Below are positions 58,381-64,000 of a DNA stretch of 64,000 nt, one piece after another. A model generated the notes under the pieces. That model did not search any database. It had not been told where the DNA came from and saw only the letters and a program-made list of their open reading frames with translations. Source of the DNA: Promerops cafer. Lineage: Eukaryota > Chordata > Aves > Passeriformes > Nectariniidae. A program made the position numbers and the translations under genes. Position 1 is the stretch's first letter, and every line of letters starts with the position of its first letter. The stretch spans positions 1 through 64,000 of the forward strand of contig VZSE01001826.1 of assembly GCA_013398275.1 (NCBI GenBank). Reading direction: 5' to 3'.

Positions 58381-58484
58381 GTGCCGGGAGGAGGGACAGA
58401 CGGACACACCGGGGCTGCAGGCACCCAGGGACGCCTGTGGGCTGAGCACCAGCTGCGGAGCATCCTGTCCCCTCTGTGCCAGCC

Positions 58485-59111
58485 ATGTCCCTGGTGGTGA
58501 AGGAGAAGAACCACGTCCGGTTGGTTTTCCTGGGAGCTGCCGGCGTGGGCAAGACGTCGCTCATCCGCCGCTTCCTGATGGACACCTTCGAGCCCAAGCA
58601 CCGGCGCACGGTGGAGGAGCTGCACAGCAAGGAGTACGAGGTGTGCGGGGCCACGGTCAAGGTGGAGATCCTGGACACCAGCGGCAGCTACTCCTTCCCG
58701 GCCATGAGGAAGCTCTCGATCCAGAGCAGCGACGCCTTCGCCCTGGTCTACGCCGTGGATGACGCCGAGTCCTTCGAGAGCGTCAAGAGCCTGCGGGAGG
58801 AGATCCTGGAGGTGAAGGAGGACAAGTTCCCTCCCATCGTGGTGGTCGGCAACAAGGCGGAGAGCGGCGGCGAGCGGCAGGTGCCGGTGGAGGACGCGCT
58901 GTCGCTGGTGGAGCTGGACTGGAACAGCCGCTTCGTGGAGACCTCGGCCAAGGACAACGAGAACGTCCTGGAGGTGTTCAGGGAGCTGCTGCAGCAGGCG
59001 AACCTGCCCAGCAGGCTCAGCCCCGCGCTCTGCAAGAGGAGGGAGACGCTGCCCAAGGAGCAGGCGCTCAGGCCGCCCATGAACAAGACCAACAGCTGCT
59101 CCGTGTGCTGA
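58485..59111 (+). CDS. Ras-like small GTPase, RASD/DIRAS-related, intronless
   Basis: An uninterrupted 208-aa frame runs from an ATG in good context (GCCATGT) to TGA. Nucleotide-binding motifs are present in order: G1 GAAGVGKT (17-24), G2 with Thr42, G3 DTSGSY (64-69), G4 NKAE (123-126), G5 ETSAK (152-156). The protein ends CSVC (205-208), a CaaX box predicting prenylation, so a membrane-bound switch. Blocks such as LDTSGSYSFPAMRKLSI and NLPSRLSP are closest to RASD1/RASD2 (LDTSGNHPFPAMRRLSI, KLPSEMSP), but the long basic RASD tail is missing (RASD1 is about 280 aa). Key differences from H-Ras by alignment: Gly12 is Ala19, Pro34 is Arg41, Gln61 is Ser68, Asp119 is Glu126. Ser68 and Ala19 predict slow, GAP-insensitive hydrolysis. 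I do not know the accepted gene symbol. A functional gene is likely: intact frame, CpG island, TATA, poly(A) signal. Confidence 0.93.
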   Translation: MSLVVKEKNHVRLVFLGAAGVGKTSLIRRFLMDTFEPKHRRTVEELHSKEYEVCGATVKVEILDTSGSYSFPAMRKLSIQSSDAFALVYAVDDAESFESVKSLREEILEVKEDKFPPIVVVGNKAESGGERQVPVEDALSLVELDWNSRFVETSAKDNENVLEVFRELLQQANLPSRLSPALCKRRETLPKEQALRPPMNKTNSCSVC

Positions 59112-59715
59112 GCCGGCCGCCGGGCCCGCGGGAAGGCGCCGGCGCCGGCTGGGAACTCAGGTGGGCTGGGTGGGCAGAGGCACTGCCTCGGCCAAAACTT
59201 CCCCTGCTGCCTCCCACCCCTTCCCTCCTCTTCCCCACCCAGCCCACAGGAGCGGAGAGGGCTGGAGGTGACCAGGAGGTGGGGGCTGGAAGGGATGCTG
59301 GGTGCTGGATGGGTGTGGGGAAAGGGGGAATTCCCAAAAAAGCAGGAGGCTCACCTGGGGAGCAGCCGTGGGTCAGCCAGGGCGCTGTGGGGGAGCTGCC
59401 AGGCACGGGCAGGGGGCACAAACGCCAGGGCTCTGGCAGATGTGGGCACCTGCAGCTGCATCAGCCCTGCCAGTGCCACTGTCCCAGGGCACTCAGGCCC
59501 GGTGTCACCTCATCCCAAGCACCTACAACCTCCTGGCATGGCTCTGGCACCCACAGCACACCCAGTGTCCCAGCAGTCCTGAGCCTGTACCTGGTGTAGA
59601 GCATGTGATAGGGTGGTCTGTGCATCAGTTTGGTTTTCTCTATTCTCTTTCTGTTTTTTTGGTTTTTTTTTTTTTTTAAGCATTCCCAATAAATAAATTG
59701 TTGCAAAGTGGAGTT
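59112..59715 (+). other. 3' UTR of the Ras-like gene with poly(A) signals
   Basis: About 0.6 kb of non-coding sequence ends in a T-rich run (59,650-59,677) and overlapping AATAAA signals at 59,688-59,693 and 59,692-59,697. Cleavage is expected at about 59,705-59,715. The U-rich run just upstream could bind AU/U-rich regulators. Confidence 0.7.
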
Positions 59716-59899
59716 GGGAAATCTCAGTTTCTTTCTCCCGTATTTCAGGTGCTACAGTGCCTGCTATCAGTGTTTTATGCTCTTATCACAGCATTTTACC
59801 TTCCCTCCTCTGTGCTCCAGCCTCATGTGGAGTCTCCTGGCACTGGAGGAGCTTTCCCAGCTCTCCAGCCTCCCCTGGCAGTGTCAGGACACTCAGAGT

Positions 59900-60110
59900 T
59901 ATGATTTTTCTAATAACTTACCCACACTGAAGTATTTACCAAGCAGCAGAGACCAGCAATAAAACACCTTCTCACCTCTGAGCACAGAAGATAACAACCA
60001 GCCATTAAAAGACAGCTGATCCACTGAAATAAAAACACAAACATGTTAAAAGGATATAATAAACGGCGCAGGGGGAGGCACAGAAGAGCCATGTTTGCTG
60101 TGCTGAGCGT
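59900..60110. promoter_or_regulatory. Candidate regulatory element (AT-rich island)
   Basis: About 200 bp of AT-rich sequence lies in a GC-rich region, with AGATAA, CAGCTG and ACAAACATGTT-like motifs. It does not resemble CR1 or a simple repeat. It could be an enhancer or an old insertion. Confidence 0.2.
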
Positions 60111-61361
60111 GCCCTGAACTCACTCTGCTGTCACACAGCCCAGCCTGGCTGTAATGAGCACTTAACCTGCTCAGCAGCCACACACACCCACACCAGAAAT
60201 AGAGATATCAAAGCCTGATGGATTAAAGAGTCATCCCCAGATCCAGACCCAAGGGAAATGGGCAGTTTGGGGTCTGCAGCTTTCAGAAGCCCAGCCCTAC
60301 AGGATGGTGGGCCCCTGATCAGCTGGGGAGGTACCTGGGGATTCCAGCCCCTTCCCAGAGGAGCAGGTGCCAGCAGGGAGAGCCCAGCCTCCCCGTGGGC
60401 ATCACTTGCTGGGACACCCTGCTGCCACCTCTCCCGTGGGCACTGGAGCCACGACAGCGACCTCCAGACAGGCAAAATCCTCCTCCTGGAGTCTGGTGTG
60501 GGACAAGGCTGGGGACGGCAGTGGAGGTGACAGGTGGGGGGGGACAGGCAGGCACCACCAGGACCTGCTGTGGTGGCTCAGGCTGCCCTCAGCTCTGTCT
60601 CACAGCCTTGTGCTGCCACCAGGACACTGCACAGGTGTGTCCCTCGCCCAGTGCCTCGGGGACACACAGAGCTGCTCAGGATGGAAAACGGGGCTCCTGC
60701 CTGCAGGGAATGAACAGAAACAGCTCACCGTGGGCAGCTGACCCGGCGTGTGCCCCGCCCGCAGCGGGGCTGGCTGTGACGGGTGCAGCCACGGGGACGT
60801 GCCCACCAGGAGACACCTGCCAGGGCTGTCCCTGCCAGCCCTGCCCACACTCAGCCGCGGCCGGGGCAGCCCCGGCAGTGCCTCCATGACCCCACCTCTC
60901 ACTGAGCAGCCGGCCCTGCGGGCGTGCCACACCTCCCAGGGTGGGTTCTGGTTTGGGTGATGTGGAATCAGGAGCACCAGGCCCTTTGGTTCCCAGCATT
61001 GTGCTAAAAACAGAAGGAAAATCTCTCTGCAATGTGAAAAGAGGAAGCTGGGATGGGCAAGGCTGGCTGCCAGCCCCTCCTGCGAGATCCATGGTGTGGC
61101 CTGGAAACAGCTCCTCTTGGGGGTCCCAGCGGCCTCCCCAGGCTCAGGCTGGTGGAGCCCCCGAGCTTCTCCCCTGCTCCATCTCTGCCTTCCCTGGGCA
61201 GAGCAGGAACCCCCGGGGGCTGCAGGACCCCAACTTCCAGCCAGCCCCAGGCCAAGACCTGCGGGGTGCAGCAGCCACTGCTCTGAAGATGAGATCCTGA
61301 CCGAGATGCTGCAGCTGCAGCAGACGCAGGAACAGAGACGCTGGAGGTGCAGGAGATGCAC

Positions 61362-61406
61362 AGGGAGAGGATGGAGAGGATGGAGAGGATGGAGAGGATG
61401 GAGAAG
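61362..61406. repeat. 9-bp GGAGAGGAT tandem repeat
   Basis: Four to five copies of GGAGAGGAT, the last changed to GGAGAAGAT. In one plus-strand frame they read Glu-Arg-Met repeated, followed by MELQRELQELPTQ and a GT. An upstream segment in another frame reads SEDEILTEMLQLQQTQEQRR. A frameshift between these frames and stops upstream argue against a live exon. Confidence 0.85.
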
Positions 61407-63479
61407 ATGGAGCTGCAGAGGGAGCTGCAGGAGCTTCCCACACAGGTACTGGACCCTCTCCACGGGCCCACCTCCTGCCTCTGCAGCGCCGGGCTCCAGC
61501 AAAGAGCGGAGCCATTGGAGGAGCTCTCCAGCACCAATTGCCCCTCGCCCAATGCGTGCCAGCCTTGTACAGCCCCTCCCGGCCGCTGCCGACCCCCCCG
61601 GGGCCGCCCCCAGCCCCACTTCCCCCGGCCGGGCAGGGCAGGGGCTCGGGCAGGGGACAGGGATGGGGCAGGGATGCAGGGGGAACGGGGGGCAGGGCTC
61701 CCCAGCCCTTCAGCCCCCACCTGCACAGCCCCTCTCTGGGCATTGTGGATTTGCGGGGGGTGCATGAAACTCTGTGGCAGGGGTGGCTCTGCTGGGGTCG
61801 TGGTCACCTTGCTTGGACCTTGGGGCCGTGGTGTGGGGCTGGGCTGGCCATGCAGGACAAGAGCCTTGGGGTGCCTCGTCCCCGAGGCTCTGTGTGAGAT
61901 GCAGGGCGAGGCAGAGCAGGGACCGTGCCGGGCTGCAGGGGGGTGGAGAGCAGCTCCAGTGTCACAGTGCACCCCAAGCAGTGCCTGGGGCCTGTCACAG
62001 AGATCTGTGCCAGGCACAGCGAGTGTCAGCCCTGTCCCCGTCTCTGCCTGTGCCCATCGCAGTGCTGGGCCTCCTCCTCTTGGCCAGAGCAGGCAAGAGG
62101 TGACCCTGCTGAGTGGGGTTAAAAATAGGCACGTCTGATGTCTCCTGGCCTGAGGGGGGGGGTGTGACCTGTGCTCAGCCTCGGCTTTAGCAGGAAAATG
62201 CAGATTGGGGGCCCCCCGGGGTGACAGAGTCACACAGGGAGGGTGAAGCCCCTCTGGGCTGTGGAGCCAGCTGTGCCCGTGTGTCTGTCCTGCGGGGTGT
62301 GCTGAAGGGCTGAACACCTGCAGCTCCTTTTCTTTCAGCAGATGGCAACAGGTGAAATGGCTTTTCCTGCCCAGACACAGAGCCCAGCACAGCTGCAGCC
62401 CAGGCCAGGGCACGGAGGGGTGGTAGCTGAGCCCTGCACACACGGCTGCTACAGCTGTCCCTGCACACATCACACAGCCACAGGCCCAAGAGAGGAGCAG
62501 TATTTGCCTTTCTGCTTGCCCTGCCAGGAGGAGAGGGCAGCTGGGGTTTCATGGGAAAGCCTGGGGAGAGCAGGATCCATTCAGACACCCATCCAGGCTC
62601 CCCCTGCCTCAGCTCTGCCCTGAAGCTCTCGGTTGTCCAGAGGAGTTATCTGTAACCCTGGGTTCTCACAGCTCCTGTGGGTCAGGGGAGCAGCAGGTGG
62701 AGGAGCTCTGGCCTTCAGAGCAGCTGCTCGAGGCCTCCAGCACACAGGAGATCCAGCGTGTAGAGGGGAAGACTCCACGGTGGAGGCCCAGGGCAGTCGG
62801 GGCTGCTGCAATGTCCAGGGACACAGAATGCAGGGAAAATCTGTCTCCAGTGAGCCCTGTGCAGGCACCACCCGGCTGTCCTGGCATGGCAGCCCAGGCA
62901 GCAGTGGCTGCTCTCCTGATCCCCTCTCTAGGGCTGGAGGGGTTTCATTGCCTGGGCTCTCGGAGATCAGCTGAGGTTTAGCTGGAGCTGGTTTTCCCTA
63001 GGTGGGCTGGTGTTACATCCACGTGCAGAGGGGCCTGGTGCCTGGGGCAGGGGGTGTTCTGCAGGGGACAAAGGCTCACTGGGACAAAGGCTCTGCCTCT
63101 GCGGGGTGACCGTGGCTGTGGCTCTCCCTGCACTGGGGTGCTCTGGAAATCCCAGCCCCTGCGGAGCAGTGAGGATGTGCCAGGACACACCCGGCTCCCC
63201 AGTGCTGCCCTGGCTGGTGCTGAGGTCTCTGGTGCTGTTTTCTCTACAAAAAAACATCGCAGTGAACTCCCAGAACCGAGGGCTGCTCTTCCCGTTCTCA
63301 AAATACCAGAAAGATCGGGAACATCTTCCCGCTGTAACTCCTCTTCCCCTTCCCCCAGCTGCACCACTTCACTCCAGACTCGCCTCCAGCGCCGACGCCA
63401 GCCCTGTCCCCGCGCTCACCCGCGTCACCCCGGGAGAAGAGCTCCGTGTGATCCCTCCCGTTCTGTTCCACATCATGTA

Positions 63480-63760
63480 GCACATCCCATCAAACGGCCG
63501 CGAGATGCTCGCGCTTAATTTGTGTGCACAAACAATCAGGGGGAATGGGGCTGGCGGCCGGGAGCCGCACCAGCGCCAGCCGCGGGCAGGGAGCAGCTGC
63601 CGCCCGGGCTGTGCCTAATTGGCGCTGGCTGCTGCGGTTTGCTCAGGCCCTGATTGATGGGCGGCCGCCGCACGAACACCCACGCCAAGGACACGCGACG
63701 GCAGAGCAAAACATTTAAACCCAAAAGCGGCACTTACTCGTTGAGGGGGTAATTAAGGGT
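63480..63760. promoter_or_regulatory. Candidate CpG-rich regulatory element with homeodomain motifs
   Basis: A CpG-rich block contains CGCGAG-ATG-CTCGCG (63,499-63,513, perfect arms), the palindrome TGTGCACA (63,523-63,530), TAATTGG (63,616), TGATTGATGG (63,651; PBX/HOX-like) and TAATTA (63,750). This mix of CpG island and clustered homeodomain sites is typical of developmental enhancers or alternative promoters. In human, SEPTIN9 lies in this direction, so a distal SEPTIN9 promoter is one possibility. Confidence 0.3.
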
Positions 63761-64000
63761 GTTTGTCTCCAGGAGCTTTGGCCGTGCGAGGCGCAGCGCC
63801 GGGGAAACGCTGAGTGCTCTGGAGAGAGCAAACCTCATCACATGAGCCCCATTAGGGCTCTCCCGGCAGGCTCGGATTCGGAGAATCGTGGAGCTGTTTA
63901 GGCTGGAAAAGGGCTTGGAAGGTCGCCGAGTTCCCCGCGCTGGAGAGGGCAGCGGGAGCATCCTCAGGGCTGCACCCCGGGCAAGCAGCACCCTCCCGGC
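63761..64000. other. Right edge of window
   Basis: GC-rich sequence with a CR1 fragment. No gene is visible before the edge. Confidence 0.6.
63881..63935 (-). mobile_element. CR1-type LINE, terminal fragment
   Basis: GAGAATCGTGGAGCTGTTTA, GGCTGGAAAAGGGCTTGGAA and GGTCGCCGAGTTCC match the reverse complement of the CR1 3' end with CpG-rich changes. Only about 55 bp remain. Confidence 0.7.

Larger units (their letters stand above)
57840..59200 (+). promoter_or_regulatory. CpG island spanning the Ras-like gene
   Basis: CpG density rises at about 57.85 kb and stays high through the promoter, 5' UTR and the whole coding exon. It then falls in the 3' UTR. The borders are judged by eye. A CpG island over an intact single-exon gene supports an active germline or widely poised promoter. 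Confidence 0.7.
59716..63475. other. Intergenic region downstream of the Ras-like gene
   Basis: GC-rich sequence with no recognisable gene. It contains an AT-rich block (59,900-60,110) and a 9-bp repeat (61,362-61,406). A 339-codon open frame on the minus strand crosses the repeat and shows only low-complexity Leu-His-Pro sequence. Confidence 0.7.

Noticed and set aside
58476..58484. Upstream in-frame GTG as start of the Ras-like protein
   Set aside because: The ATG at 58,485 has a purine at -3 and gives the usual short N-terminus before the P-loop. A non-AUG start three codons upstream is unnecessary.
57795..58678. Two long minus-strand open frames (276 and 285 codons) over the Ras-like promoter and first coding part
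   Set aside because: They are antisense shadows of a CpG-rich promoter, the 8-bp array and the GTPase coding strand. They show no domain, and the sense gene has clear motifs.
60600..62473. Minus-strand open frames of 339 and 489 codons
   Set aside because: The residues are dominated by Pro, Ser, Leu, His and Gly with low-complexity repeats from the 9-bp array. There is no domain, and stop-free frames are expected at this GC content.
63010..63518. First exon of SEPTIN9
   Set aside because: Neither the plus-strand frames here nor their translations resemble septin N-termini or the septin GTPase domain.

Overview
The window looks like nuclear DNA from a bird. It carries a vertebrate gene with GT-AG introns, a CpG-island promoter, and several short 3'-end fragments of CR1-type LINEs, the usual interspersed repeat of birds and other sauropsids. 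There is no bacterial-style operon structure. The species cannot be fixed from sequence alone.

Region 1 (about 1-41,400, + strand) is one gene, recognised as SEC14L1. A CpG island with degenerate tandem repeats fills roughly the first 0.9 kb. One or two non-coding 5' exons are possible (an exon ending at 727, and a cassette at 1311-1518). The start codon is at 1744. Fifteen coding exons can be placed to the base; all have AG/GT borders and compatible phases, and together they encode 715 aa, the length I recall for human SEC14L1. The order is PRELI/MSF1 domain, Ser/Pro/Thr-rich linker, CRAL-TRIO (SEC14) domain, GOLD domain, Ser-rich tail. A 22-kb intron separates coding exon 1 from the rest. 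The 3' UTR runs to poly(A) signals at 41,338 and 41,381.

Region 2 (about 41,400-57,850) is intergenic. Base composition changes sharply here from AT-leaning to GC-rich. I find no convincing exon. It holds minisatellites (56-bp and 21-bp periods), a 65-nt pure homopurine tract, two CR1 fragments and several compact blocks that look like regulatory elements.

Region 3 (about 57,850-59,715, + strand) is a complete intronless Ras-superfamily gene of 208 aa. It has its own CpG island, inverted CCAAT boxes, a TATA-like box, an 8-bp tandem array just upstream, and overlapping AATAAA signals downstream. It is closest in motifs to the RASD (Dexras/Rhes) and DIRAS branch but differs at several normally constrained nucleotide-binding positions. 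This is the most interesting object in the window.

Region 4 (about 59,715-64,000) is GC-rich intergenic sequence with a 9-bp repeat, an AT-rich block, and near the end a CpG-rich, homeodomain-motif-rich block beside a CR1 fragment. In human, SEPTIN9 follows SEC14L1; no septin coding sequence is visible here.

The two genes share orientation, but nothing in the sequence shows that they act together.
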